From Aplysia californica (Eukaryota > Mollusca > Gastropoda > Aplysiida > Aplysiidae): a stretch of DNA of 64,000 nucleotides. Below the pieces are notes generated by a model. That model worked only from the letters and a program-made list of their open reading frames with translations. It was not told the origin of the DNA and did not search any database. Numbering within the stretch: the stretch's first letter is position 1; every line of letters begins with the position of its first letter. The stretch is from assembly GCF_000002075.1 (NCBI RefSeq), contig NW_004797321.1, positions 1,156,128 through 1,220,127 on the forward strand, written 5' to 3'. Positions 50,542-62,600 of the stretch are shown piece by piece. Position numbers and translations under genes: made by a program.

Positions 50542-52203
50542 CAGTAGTCTCCGCCTAAGATCCCAGTGCTTGGGAGCAAGGAAAATGCAGGGTCTTAGGC
50601 TACCAGGATCTTAGCTGACAAACCCAGGGAAGAATCTATGGTGATCCATGCTAAGGCTCACAATTGGTAAAATGGTCTCCCTCTACTCTAAATGAACAGA
50701 CGTAACCCCTGGGTGGGTTTATGACATATGGCAAGCCAAAAGTTGTTAACTGTGATGACTTATCGCAGTACATAGTGGCATGAGGCATGCCATTTACACT
50801 TATTATTGTATCATGAGTCTCAAGATCTACGCTTATCCAGTTGCCCCTCCCCTTTATCTGTCAAAAATTATAGCTAAGCTTTCTATCTCTGACCGAGTTC
50901 CCCCGCCGTTGTCGTTTTGCACCATTACGTTGTGACTACACCAATTAAAATTCAGTTTGTCTCGCAAATTCGGGAATAGAGAAAACTGCTTTAATGGTCA
51001 TGGAAGAGTTCACAGTTCAATGTGATCCCACCTGGAGCAAAGTGATATAAGTTTAGGTGGAGAGCTCAGATGCGAGTGCGATGTTTGAGGAAAACAAATG
51101 TGTCAGTCATTTCACACATCGCAATGTGGTCCCATCTGAGGCAAACATTGTACCGTTTCATCGAATTTTACAACGCTTTTTATGTAATCACATTCACGAG
51201 AGTGGCTGATCTTTGTTGACGCGATTGGCTGTTCAATGACCTCAACTTTTCACTCCTGGTTGATCGGCTGGGTTTTTGTTCTGTAAATTATATTCAGAAA
51301 TGCAGGATCTTAGCTGAATTCAGACCTTCAGAGTGAATCAGAGCGGGATCTTAGTGGTGACTTTTGTATAGTGCAAAGGGCATCCAGAAAGTAAGTAGCG
51401 TTTAAAAATAATTATAAAAGAAATAATTTTCCAAATCAAAACGAATTTTTGAATTCCTCATATATATATATGACTACTTCTCCATGTAGTCACCAGCACT
51501 GCTGAGACATTTGTCGTAACGCTCTACGCAGGCTGCGTCAGGAAAAAAAGTGATGTGTACAGTGTTTTGGGACAGGCAAGGAGTTCTTTTAGTAGAATTT
51601 TGGGGAAATGAGATGACAATTAACTCTGATGTGTACTGCAACACACTTAAAAAACTGCTTAGAGAGATTTAAAACAAAAGACACGAAATGCTTAGTGACG
51701 GCGTTGTTCTGCTTCATGACAATGCAACTCCTCACAAGTCTGCACAGACCCAAAACCTGACCGCCTCCTTCTTATGGGAACAGTTGAAGCACCCATCGTA
51801 CAGTCCAGACCTGGCTCTGAGGGACTTTCATCTGTTCCTGCTTTTGAAAAAAGTTTTTGGCCGGGCAGGACTTCGACTCAAATGCTGATCTCACAGGAGA
51901 GACTGGACATTGGCTGACATCGCAGGCGACAGCTTTCTATGATGAGGGCATTCAGAAGCGTGTCCCACGCTACGACAAATGCCTCAACAGTTCTGGTGAC
52001 TACGTGGAGAAATAGTCATATATATGAGGTATTCAGAAATAAATCGTTTTGATTGGGAAAATTATTTCTTTTATAATTATTTTAAAACGGTACTTACTTT
52101 CTAGACGTCCCTCGTAAAAATTCTGTTTCCTTAAAATGGCAGGATCTTAGACGAACCGGGATCGTATGCGGTGGGATCTTAGGATCTTAGGCGGAGACTA
52201 CTG
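50542..52203. mobile_element. TIR element, family M5, copy A (holds a mariner)
   Basis: Flanked by TA (50540-50541 and 52204-52205). Left end CAGTAGTCTCCGCCTAAGAT; the inverted right end is identical for those 20 bases. About 920 bp once the 744-bp nested mariner is removed. The interior aligns with copy B at 53462-54313 in reverse. Non-coding; the subterminal regions contain several AGGATCTTAG words. Confidence 0.9.
51371..52114 (+). mobile_element. rearranged mariner with about 155-bp inverted ends
   Basis: The 3' end codes for the transposase C-terminus (RYDKCLNSSGDYVEK, stop), and the 5' end is its inverse for about 155 bp, out to 'GACATTTGTCGTAACGC'. The remaining interior encodes VMCTVFWDRQGVLLVEFWGN, VVLLHDNATPHKS and YSPDLALRDFHLF. 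The N-terminal half of the transposase is missing and the third catalytic block reads LALRDF rather than LAPSDF. Right TA at 52115-52116; the left TA (51369-51370) is less certain. Confidence 0.85.
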
Positions 52204-52734
52204 TATATGGTATGCTCAGCATTAACTTCTGCTATTCGCAGTCCCATTGAATGATTTTTTCTTCTATATGATAAGGTTTTTTTTTGTTGTATCCGATGTC
52301 CAGCCCTGACTTCGGCTATTCAACATTCGCTAACTATTCACAGCGCCAGTCACTGAGTGTGCATGTGTTTTTGTCGCGGACAGTGCAGTGTGATGACATC
52401 ACCTCACCATTCACAGCACTTCGAATTTCGGATAGGGGAAGGGGAGCTCATTGCGACGGCGAATTTCATGGAAAAAAACCACTTGCAGTGCTTCGAGAGT
52501 CAAAAGTGCCCTTGCTTGAGCTATCAATAGTGTTTGTTTGTTTTGGTAAGTGTTTTACGTCCCTCGCAACTGCATTTTCCATTTGGTAGGAATTTTGAAT
52601 TTGCTCGGATGGCGGCCAAAGCCTACTCTTATCGATTTTAGAACCGTCAAGGGGTCTTAAATGTGCACAACTTGCACATGGGGCCTCATAGATTTTTCAC
52701 CTTTCTCCGCAAAGACTAGGCATTAGATCTTACC

Positions 52735-52980
52735 TACCATAATATCAGGGCTGTGGCTGAAAGACAGTAATAAGAAGGAGCCAAGGAGTAATAATAGAAA
52801 GGCTGGTGAAAGATTCAGGAGACCAGAGGAGGGGGCAAAGAGGAGGGGGGGTGGGCAGAAAATGGAGACGAAAGGAGAAAATTTTAGAGAAGAAAATTTT
52901 CATTCACTGTCAGGTTTCGAAACGGGACCTGTTGAATGAGAGGTGAACACCGTAACCTCTAGACTACGAGAGCCCACATC
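52735..52980 (-). mobile_element. tRNA-derived SINE (S5-like), reverse
   Basis: The head in reverse 'GGTGAACACCGTAACCTCTA' and 'GACTACGAGAGCCCA' gives TGGGCTCTCGTAGTCTAGAG with a B-box-like 'GTCAGGTTTCGAAACGGGAC'. The body is A/G-rich with a G-rich tract at 52834-52853. Confidence 0.65.
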
Positions 52981-53461
52981 CTTGGTGTGATGAGTGAATA
53001 TTGAATAGTAATGGATATTCTTCAGAGGAGTGTTTTATAAATCTTGTTGGCTCCTCTTATCACTCTGTCTCGTAAGCATCAAATAAAGAGTATTTTTGTA
53101 TTTATCTCAATGATTTTAGATATAATGTGCTCTAATTTTACTATGGTTGAGAAAAATCAGACTAAAATCCCTTATCTGAAGAAAAAAAATCACATGGCAT
53201 TCAAATGGCTCTGCGACACTTCGAATAGCTTTGAATAGTGCAAAAATAATTAATGTTGAATAGTTAAGTCGAATGGGCACAGTTGTAGTGCATGGCTTGA
53301 TATGGCATACACATGTGTTGGAAGATGTCTGATATGAATAAGAAATTGTGACATTTTTGTTTGAATTTAAGTGAAACAGAGATTACAATAACATTCCATA
53401 AAGATGAAATTCCGATCAATATTTACTTTCTGTAGGCCTATATGACAAGTATGATATATAC

Positions 53462-54313
53462 CAGTAGTCTCTGCTTAAGATCCCACAGCTTGCAATCCTG
53501 GTTTGCATAAGATCCTGCTGCTGAAAATAAAATTTCTACTAGTTGAAAGTGACCCTTCAGACTTCAGATCCAGTGCTGAAGGGTTACATTTGACTAAGTT
53601 CTCCTCTTTCAGATGATAATTTTCAGAACAAAAACCCCCTGGGGAGCTCAGCTGTTCAACCAAGCAGCGATCATTTTGGTTATTTTACTGCCCATTGCAT
53701 CACTGATAATCCTTTCTCGTGAACGCAATCATATCTCCATTGTAAATCTTGATAAGTGGGTGCAGTGTTTGCCCCAGATGGCATCACTCTGAGGTGTGAA
53801 CTGGTCAACTAGTTTGTTTTCCCTGAACATTTCTTTGGCATTTGAGCTTATTGCCTGAACCCTCTTCCCACATTGGGTGGATAGTTCCTACAAGGCCGCA
53901 ATAGACATGGTCACATGGAACTGTGAACCTGGTGCTTTAAATTATTTCCCTGACCATTACAGTTGTCTTTCATCTCCAAGCCTGAATTTGCTAGACAAAC
54001 AATAATAATAAAATTAATGTTTCCATTTTTATACTGCACATATGCTCAACAGCATACTCCATGGGTTTTGCAACCATTACTACCCCATTGTGATTGGTTA
54101 TCAAAGTTAACCACTCTTTACTCACCATAAGTCATTAACCCACCCAAGGCTGTATCAGTTCATTTAAAGTAAAGGGAGATCATTTTACCTATTGTGGGCT
54201 TTACCATGATTCCCTGTAGATCCTCCCCATGATGAATCGTCTCTGATCCCGTTGGTCTAAGATCCTACATTTTACTTGCTCTCAAGCAGTGTGATCTTAG
54301 GTGGAGACTATTG
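53462..54313. mobile_element. TIR element, family M5, copy B
   Basis: Left end CAGTAGTCTCTGCTTAAGAT, inverted right end CAATAGTCTCCACCTAAGAT, followed by TA at 54314-54315. Interior in reverse matches copy A: 'GGTAAAATGATCTCCCTTTA', 'TGGGTGGGTTAATGACTTAT' and 'ATCTGGGGCAAACACTG'. It lacks the mariner, so it shows the empty-site state. Confidence 0.85.
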
Positions 54314-57112
54314 TATTTTATTAACATTGTATTACTGTTGAATTTTTAGATGTGTTATTATAGAGGCATGTTGTCTTTAGGAGTCCATTTTATTCTGATA
54401 CTAAGTAGACCTGTTTCATGACCAGAAAAGATACCTTAACTTAAAAGTCAACTCATCTCAGTTGATTGGCAAATTTTGGAATTTAATTTATGTTCTTTTA
54501 AGCAAACAGGTATTTCCAATACAAATTGTTCCTGTCATGACGGAAGTACCTTGAGGGCCTACATCATGTGAAGTAAAATTTACGATGAAGGGGAACATGT
54601 CAGGAACATTAAAAAAATAAGTAGAAGATAATTAGTTGCGGAGGGCTCTCCGAAAGTACCGGTTCGGCTAAAAACTATGAATTTTAAGTTGTAGGCATTT
54701 TTAGCTTCTTCAGCCTCTCTTACAACTTTTTCATCGCATAAAAGAACCCCCTAAAGCCTTATTTCTTCCTTACCGGGCATGTTTGTCACCTTCCTCATAA
54801 AGTAAATCTTTTACTTTTCTTTATCGCCCGTTTTCTGGAAACGTGGTTTTTCTATATACTTTTAAAAATAACTCCACCATATTTCCTTCAATCTTCATGA
54901 AATTTTCACAGAATGAAGAAAAGATGTGAAACTAAAAATTTGCCTTGTGAATTTTTGATATGTTGAATAGTTTTTTGTTGGTGGTGTTTGGAGTGTGGAT
55001 TTTTACTGATTTTTGCAAACGTGAATACTACCTCAGGGAAAAAAGTTCATAAAAAATTTGCTAGTATGTTAAGGAAAAATTCATCACACAGGTTTGTAGG
55101 TCTATTGTTTGCCTAGATGCATGCAAAAATACCCCAAATCTATTTCCTTGAAAAATTAGTGCGGTATTAATTACTTAAGATATGTCAACAAAGTCCAATA
55201 TATGGCCACCATATCCATGAACACAAAATTTCTTTCTTTAAAATTTGATTGCGGATTTTAAGACTCTTTACTATGGTTGTTATGTGTGTGAAATTTGGTA
55301 ACATTTGATCCACTAATAAGCGAGATAGCCTTCAGCTGCCACCCCTCCCCCCCTCTTAAAGTCATCAAATCAGTGAAGGAGAGGAATAAGGATCATTTAT
55401 CTTTTTTTCCTTACCTAGTAAAACAAACAAGATACTGTTGTGAAGCAAGCCCCTGATGAGATACTAACTATAAGATCAAACTTTATTTTCCCTGCTAAAA
55501 ATTTTTTGTGGCTTTACAGGAACGGTAAAAACACATCATGTAAATATACATAAAATTTAAATTGTGTTACTTTCATAAAAGCTGACACAATTGGCTCACC
55601 TTTTGACATGCAAGCACCGCAAAATGTACGAGCATTGTTTCTGTTAATTTATAAAAATACGCAACAGCCTGAGTAATCCAAAATGAAGGAAACCGATGCA
55701 TGGTGAAAACCAAACCATCCTTCTATCACAGAAAGATTATAATGTCATGTGGGTTGCTGAGGAAAATTAGGCTGCAGGCATGATGATAATATAATGAATA
55801 AAGACTAGCGTGTAGTGTAGGCTAGCAATGCGGTGATATAACATGGATATGCATGAAACTTAAAACATTTTTAGCAAAAAAGAATAACTGAAATAGAAAT
55901 ATCACTGAGCAAATGTCAGGTCTTAGGAAGAAATCACAGAAATTTGATTACAACATTTGCACAAAGGGCTGTGGGAACACATTATGGAATACTGTTATCA
56001 TACCGAGCAACAGAACACAAAATCCGACATGGAAGTACAAAATGACATCCTGTTGATAGCACGAAAATAAAGAAATAACGTTCTTGTAGGAATCCATCCA
56101 TGAGAACATTTTATGCACAAGTACATTACATGTTCAACACATGCACCAATAATTCATTTTTGTCTCTCACCAAATGCAATTTAACAAACATGCCATTGCC
56201 AGTTGCTAGTGTGAAACTCCCTGTCTTTGAGCTACAGATTTTATGACTTGTCTAAACTTGAAAAGAGTTCAATATCGCTCATTGCTCATGGTCAGGAATT
56301 AGCTAAAAACTGATAGAGATACGATTTGTCAGAAACAGGCATGGTGACTCAGTTTTACTTAAAATCTGAGTTTAAGAAATCACCATCCAATGTATGTGCT
56401 CACTCAGTAGTTTAATAGAAACCTCATGACCAGATAGCAATTGAAGTTACAGTTAAATTGGTAATAAGGAAATCCAGATATGCTAATTAAATGACCTTAT
56501 AACCAGGGACAGGCAAGTGTGAAGTCAACTGCTCTTCGCCTTATGTACCTGACGGTATAGTGAGAGAATAAGTAAGTAAGTAGGTAAAGACTGCACAACA
56601 AAATAGATGGTAGTTGGAGGGCGCTACTGGTAGGTCCTACGTCTTTACTACCCCTATTATGTTTTTTTTCTGTTTGCCTCTCTTGTTTGCTTTTCCCCCC
56701 CAGTGTATAATAATGGTCAATGTTCTTATGTACTCCTCTAACTAATGCAAACAGGCCCTGAAAGAGTTTGTCGCATATATTAATAGTTTCATAAGAAGGG
56801 TATCCAGCAATGTAAACACTTAACCCCTTGACTGGGTGGTAAACATATCTCATCCGTCTCAATAATCCGCCGTCCTGTCCCATGTAAATTGTAAACATAT
56901 CTTGTGCCGCAGCTAAAACCCCGGTTTTATGGCTTGTTCTTTGCAGGTCTTGTTAGTGGATGAATTCATCTCTTTATTTCTCTTTGTATTTATATAGTTT
57001 GACTGTTCTCTCTTGTATAATTAGCGGACAATTGTCGATTATAGATTGTAACCTGTCATGCCATGCGCATGGTGGAATTTTCCATAGCATGTGAGGTGCA
57101 TATATGTGAGGC
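54314..57112. other. intergenic AT-rich block, no gene recognised
   Basis: Contains a C-rich stretch near 55343-55355 and a GTAA/GTAG tetranucleotide tract at about 56568-56587. A minus-strand frame of 133 codons (56898-56497) has no recognisable domain. No repeat family from elsewhere in the window is evident here. Confidence 0.45.
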
Positions 57113-57535
57113 AGGGTGGTGAAATTAAGCTCTGGTCAAAATAATGAAATAGAAAAAATCTGCATTTTTGTTTTAGCTCTTTTGGCTATTTTTATGGAAC
57201 TTTTTTTTCTTGGCACATCCCATTTTGTCTATTTAAAAACATATTTATGTGTGTATGTTCCTGAAAAACAGAAAAAAAGGCACAAATATGTAATTTTGCA
57301 GGGTCTATGGACTCAAGCTTTGGAAGTCACTTAACTTTGGCAACCATTTTCTCACTATTTTCACCTCTGAAAACTGGTGACCCCCCATCTCCTTCAGCCG
57401 TAAATCTTGACTTCTATTAAAGATAGGTGAATTTTTTGTATTGAATGAAAGACAAATGAGCAAGCATTAGGATAATACCAATAACTCCACATGCTCAAAA
57501 AGTGATGAGCACCTGATTTCACTGTGTCATGAGAC
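57113..57535 (+). mobile_element. TIR-like repeat, family M3
   Basis: Collinear with 30735-31120: 'GGTGGTGAAATTAAGCTCTG', 'CAAGCTTTGGAAGTCACTTA', 'GACAAATGAGCAAGCATTAG', and a right end 'GATGAGCACCTGATTTCACT' inverted to the left end. Confidence 0.75.
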
Positions 57536-58589
57536 ATAAAATATGTGCAGTTAGCAGTCAAAGGGTTAACATCTAAAAAATTGTCCTGGTGATTTTTCTT
57601 TCAAATACGAACATTTGATCACAGTATAAGGTTCTAAAGATTCTTTTGTTGACTTTGAGTCCATTGAAAATGGCGTTATCCTTTTATATTAAAAAACTGT
57701 GTTCACTGTAAGTGCTCTCAAGTTCAAAAACTCTGTATGCAGCATTCCCGAAAGATAGAAATTACATTCTGTAAGTTTAATTTTGTACCACGATTCATTT
57801 GTTGTAAAGAAAAAGACTCATTGAATGCCCCTCATGCTATGTAGCTATGAATATTATAAACTACAGTTTATTTGCTCGAAGAGGAACATTTATTCACCGA
57901 AAGGCACTTATTATGTTCCACATCTAATATAACTAAGCATGAAGTAATGATAAAGAGATTGCACCGAAAAGTTTCTTACTTACCAGCATGCAATTAAGGC
58001 AATTAATGTACTGGCTGACTAGGCTGTAATAGAAGCTTGAAGGTGAAGTGGGCAAGATTGCACCAATATGTTGTGCACAAAAGAAATGAGTCTTACCTGT
58101 TTCAGGAAAGGGCCAGCCTTTATATATGCCTAAAAAAAGAGCCGTGGGCTGAAGGGGCCAGATACTTGCAATGTAGAGTACTAGCCCCAGTTTTGCTGAA
58201 TTAACAATCCTATTTTGAAACACCTCAAGTCATATGAATGAGGAAATGATTCTTGGTTCAATTACCTTTATGTGCATTTTATACCTTAAATACAAAAGAG
58301 ATTCAATAGAGCCTCATGACTAAGGGGGAATTGCAATGAATAAGACTTGAACATCAAATGGCCCCTTCATGCGAACAATAGGAAGTAAGCTACAGGGAGT
58401 CAAACACCTGTATATTATTATTCTTGCCAGCCAGAAAAAACGAGTACAGAAGCGAGAATTGAAGGTGGCCAGTTTACATATATACAAGTTTATCCCCCCA
58501 TCCCCCCCCCCTCCCCAGATAGAAATTACTGTATAATCAGATAGGTATGGACCCCTTGAGAACGTTTGTGTCTTTTTTGTGGGTCAGTG
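57536..58589. other. intergenic, nothing recognised
   Basis: AT-rich upstream region of ACOT8 with a C-rich run at 58496-58515. No gene recognised. Confidence 0.45.
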
Positions 58590-58795
58590 TGTCTGTATGG
58601 TTTAGCAGCATCTGTGATCTAGCACTTAGGTGCTTGGCCATGGCACACACAAGATGCGGGTTCGATTCCTGATTGAGGAGAATTTTTATCAAGTATCCTT
58701 GTCTTTTTGCTGAGATTCATCCCTCTCAGCCCGAGTTGGCCCCAACAGGCAGAGTCACAGCTGTCTGCCTCCTAAATTATCGTAATTGTGTTGAT
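58590..58795 (+). mobile_element. tRNA-derived SINE, family S1 (best copy)
   Basis: The head carries a tRNA-like A-box region (GATCTAGCACTTAGGTGCTT) and a consensus B-box GGTTCGATTCC at 58659-58669. The body has 'CTCAGCCCGAGTTGGCCCCA' and 'GCAGAGTCACAGCTGTCTGC', and ends 'ATCGTAATTGTGTTG'. Pol III type promoter elements are intact. About 200 bp; the other S1 copies in the window are mostly in the opposite orientation. Confidence 0.85.
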
Positions 58796-59515
58796 AGGGG
58801 TGTGAAATATCTGTAATAGCTTTATTTTATGATATGATGTGAGAGGCAAGTAAGGAGGGGTCTGTAATTCTTCTCCTCTCTCCCCCCACCCCCCCTCCCC
58901 CATATGGACATGCACACCATGCTGTCTTTTACATAGTTCTGCCTAAATTTGAATTGTATTATGCGCGAATTTTTAAAACTATATGATAAAGCAATTCTGC
59001 CCATATAATTTTTTCCCACACGGTTCTTCATTGTAATTCTGTTGTTGTGAACAGCTTAATGCATAAAATGGAATTCAAAAGCATTGATCTTTTATTTATA
59101 CCACTTAGCACACTGTTAAAGCATAATCTCTTATCAGGATTATAATAACATGCCAGTTATTGACAAATGTTGGAAATGGAATATTATTTATTTGGAACGC
59201 AATTTATGGTAAAATCAAAAACAAAGTCAACAAGTGTAGCTAAATCTGATAATGTAATGAACAAGGAAAAGGAAACAGGATTACATTATGACATGTTTTG
59301 TAAAAACGTCTTGTCTTTTTCTTTCTTTTTTTTCACAGAGGTTCAAGAACCCAGACATCATCATACCACTTTGATTTTTATCAACACAAGCTTACAATAA
59401 TATATATTCTATAATATATTACATCAGAAGTGCTAGAACCCTACTGCTGTGCTTGGTTGGTTGTATCAGGAGCTGATTCACACAGAGAGAAAGAAAGAGA
59501 GAGGGACAGAGCAAA
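58796..59515 (+). promoter_or_regulatory. ACOT8 upstream region and 5' UTR
   Basis: AT-rich with a C-rich run at 58883-58901. A purine-rich GA tract at 59483-59509 leads into the start context GCAAAATGT. No TATA or initiator can be assigned with confidence, and part may be an intron if an upstream UTR exon exists. Confidence 0.35.
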
Positions 59516-59610
59516 ATGTCGGATAGTGATAAAGAATTTGACAAGCAGTTTGAGAGTCGCTTAACTCAAACCTTTTTGAACCTTGAGCCGATTGATCCTC
59601 TGCTGTACAG
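59516..59610 (+). CDS. ACOT8: ACOT8 exon 1
   Basis: ATG to donor GTGAGA. Encodes [20 protein letters not shown] and [11 protein letters not shown], ending in phase 2 within an Arg codon. Context GCAAAATGT is acceptable, and no in-frame ATG lies just upstream. Confidence 0.85.
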
Positions 59611-62600
59611 GTGAGACGTTTCTCCATTTTGAATTTGTGTAGCTTTGTCATGTGCAGTCAGTCTAAAAACTGCACCTGCCTAAATAATAGAAAGTTTGTC
59701 TGGACTAAAACTTTTGCAGTAAATGACACTCCTGGCGAATAAACTCAGCTCCTAGGATGCAATGCCTGTGCTGTCTTAGTATTTTCTTAGTTATTTCAGT
59801 TTTTGGGGAGCTTTTGTTATAGTTAAAATGTCTTCATGCGTAGTCGAAAAATATCTGCTTCTGATTTTTCCATGGGTTATTTCTGGTTGTCTATTTTACA
59901 TTTTTCCTTGGACAATGACCGTTATCGTGTCGACGTGCTTCTCTTTGCCCTGATTGATGTATTCCCAAACATGAAACCATTATGCCAATAATGTACAAAT
60001 AGTGTTGATTGTTGGGGTACTGAACTGTGCTAAGTGGACGAGATTGTATCCTTGACGTGAATTTTGAACCATGGGCTCTTTTGTTCTTTCTTTTTAAGGG
60101 ACTATTCTGTGTGGGTAACTTTTTTGTTCTTTCTTTTCAAGGGATTTTTCTTCGTCTTGCTATTAAAATTGACGTTTTAATTTTCATGTCAGAGTAGTCC
60201 TGTGGGTGCTTGGCAGGTGCTTTTGTGTGCTTTGCTTTGCACCTCCTTTCCTGTCAAAGATCTATCGTCCTTATCTCTCTTCTTTCTTTTATGTATTTGT
60301 TACTCTGTTGTGACACCTTAATCTTCAACACTTTTATGACGTAATTGTGTTGCAAGTGCCATAAAACGCTTATTTAAACAAAAAATAAAACAAGAGCAGT
60401 CCTTGACTCCTCTGTAAAAGTGTAAGATTAAGAAAAGGGAAAAGTTGGGACTAAATGTAAAGACAGAATTGTCAGAGATCTTGACAGGACATTATCTTTG
60501 TACCACTAGGTTCATTGGGTATGCATGGGCATACATTCTTTAAGTGTAAGTGTATAGGTTTGACCAGGGATGAAAATTTTGCATAAATTTATGGAATTCC
60601 GTTATTTTCCATAAGTGGGATCTGACGTGTACTAATCTACAATTGAACAATTGTATTTTTCCAAATCTGTATAGCTCGCGAAAAGTTCAGTAAATTTTGG
60701 ACTGATCAGTTTCCATCCCTTTTTAACGCCCCTATTAATTCTATTAGGATTTTTTAGGAGGCGGGACTTCCAAATCTAATGTCTCCGATAGGACTGGGTC
60801 AAATAGGTTGAGAGCCTTGAAAACTTCATAAAACCACCTCGGTGTTCAAGAATGCCCAGTCTGAGATTCGAACCAAAGCCATCCGCTCTGTAGTCCAGCG
60901 TGATACCAACTGAGCTGGTGGAGCGCCCCATACATTCTTTAAGAAACTGGTATGTCTTAACCCTGGGTTTAAATAGTTTATTGGAATGGTTTTCGTCTCA
61001 TTATTTGTTTGGTATCTGTTGTGCTGTTATAGATTTACTACTTATGCTGAAACTCAATGTTCAAATCTGAGTGGGGTACACATTTTTATTCATTGTTCCA
61101 AGAATATTTTTCTAAGTTTATCAGGGAACAGAGTGATGTCAGTAAACAACCTGATAAGATTATTTTCAGTCTTTTTTCTACCGGTATCTTTGTTGTATTA
61201 TAGTAAGGTTCTGCGCTGTTACTTTAAGAAAACATGAGCTGAACATTTGAGGGGAGAAGTCATTTTTATCGACTTATTGAGTATCTCCATGTCTGTCTGT
61301 CCCCATGTTTTTTTGCACCCCGCTTAATTTAGCAAAATTTGATAATTTTCTGCATAATTTCTGATTATTTTCCTTTATCATTCTTTGTTAAAATTGACAG
61401 AATCGCATAATTTCACATTTTTGGGTTCAGTTTGCATAATTTCAGAATTTTTCTTGCATAAAACGACGGGGACAGGTCTGTATTCCCCTCTGTATGGGTT
61501 GGCTCTGACTGACGTGGTTGAAGCAGTCTTCTGGATAGTTTTGGATTTTAGTTTTAGAAAGACTTTTGCCAGCGACACAATTAGGTCTTATTTAAGGCTA
61601 TTTTACAAGAGAGTAACAAACACGGAAAAGAAAGGGGGGAGATAAGGACGATGGATGTTTTTAGGTACGGCACTTGCAACACCATTAGGTCATGTAAGTA
61701 CTGAAGATTAGGGTTAGAGGTGTTACAAGAGAGTAACAGACACAAAAAAAGAGGAGAGATAAGGACGATAGATGTTTGATAGGAAAGAAGGAGCAAAGCA
61801 CACCAGAGTAACCTCCAACCCCCCATTAATAGATGTTTGATACCCAGGATGGTTTTTAATTATTTTGATGGGGGCCATGAAACTCAACGGTCAGTACTGC
61901 AGTCAGGCTTTCTTGTTCTTATTCCAGGAGCACGCACTTGTTCAAGCCGACATTTGGCCGCGCCGTGTTTGGCGGTCAGGTTGTGGGCCAGGCACTAGTG
62001 GCTGCCTCAAAGACGATGTCCTCAGACCGGGAGGCACACAGTCTGCACTGCTACTTTCTCCGACCAGGTTTGAATTGTTTATCTCTTTAAACCCTGAGTT
62101 TTGTCCACTGTTTCCCAGAGTTTTTTTCTACAGTCACCTAAACCTGGTGCACTATGTATCATTATAACCCCAAAGGCTTGCCTCCAACTTCTACATAGCG
62201 AAAACATTACTAAAAAACTTGGATCGGGAATAGTTCTGAAAAACAAGAAGAAATTAGCAATTAATGAAACGCCATAGTTGTCACTAGTATCAGGCGCTGT
62301 TGGGTTATTGCCGCCGGATGCTCGCAGCGTCGCTGGGGCTTAAAGAGTTTAGCCCTTTTGTAAATAATTAACCCGATGATCCTGGGCACATGCCTCGGAC
62401 CGGGAGGCACACAGTCTGCACTGCTACTTTCTTTGTCAACCAGTAACCCACTGATCTTGGGCACATGCCTCAGTGTGACTACCTTTACCCTTCTGTATGC
62501 TGAAAGTGCACCTGAGTGTGTGGTGGTGTTTTCCTATCATTTTAAGCAGAGGAGCTCAGGGTTGTGGTACGCTAAAGGAGGTTTTTTTTTTTTGGGGGGG

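Larger units (their letters stand above)
49441..52360 (+). repeat. diverged tandem repeat (about 75-85 bp units) split by two TIR elements
   Basis: Units containing 'ACTTCCGCTATTC', 'AACATTCGCTAACTATTCAC' and 'AGCGC..GAATGTTTTTTTCT' occur at about 49450-49580, 50400-50540 and 52206-52345, with an inverted trace at 53215-53275. The two gaps are TIR elements, each entering just after a 'TTTTTTTCTTATA' block. Confidence 0.7.

Noticed and set aside
56497-56898. 133-codon minus-strand frame
   Set aside because: No motif or splice context that I can support; left as non-coding.
58601-58690. Possible tRNA gene
   Set aside because: A and B boxes are present, but the sequence is the head of a dispersed SINE with a body and no full cloverleaf.
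60830-60928. Possible tRNA gene on the minus strand
   Set aside because: Same reason: it is the head of the S2 SINE.
62393-62432. Alternative ACOT8 exon 2b
   Set aside because: It lacks an AG acceptor and a matching donor, and covers only the exon tail; it is a duplicated fragment.
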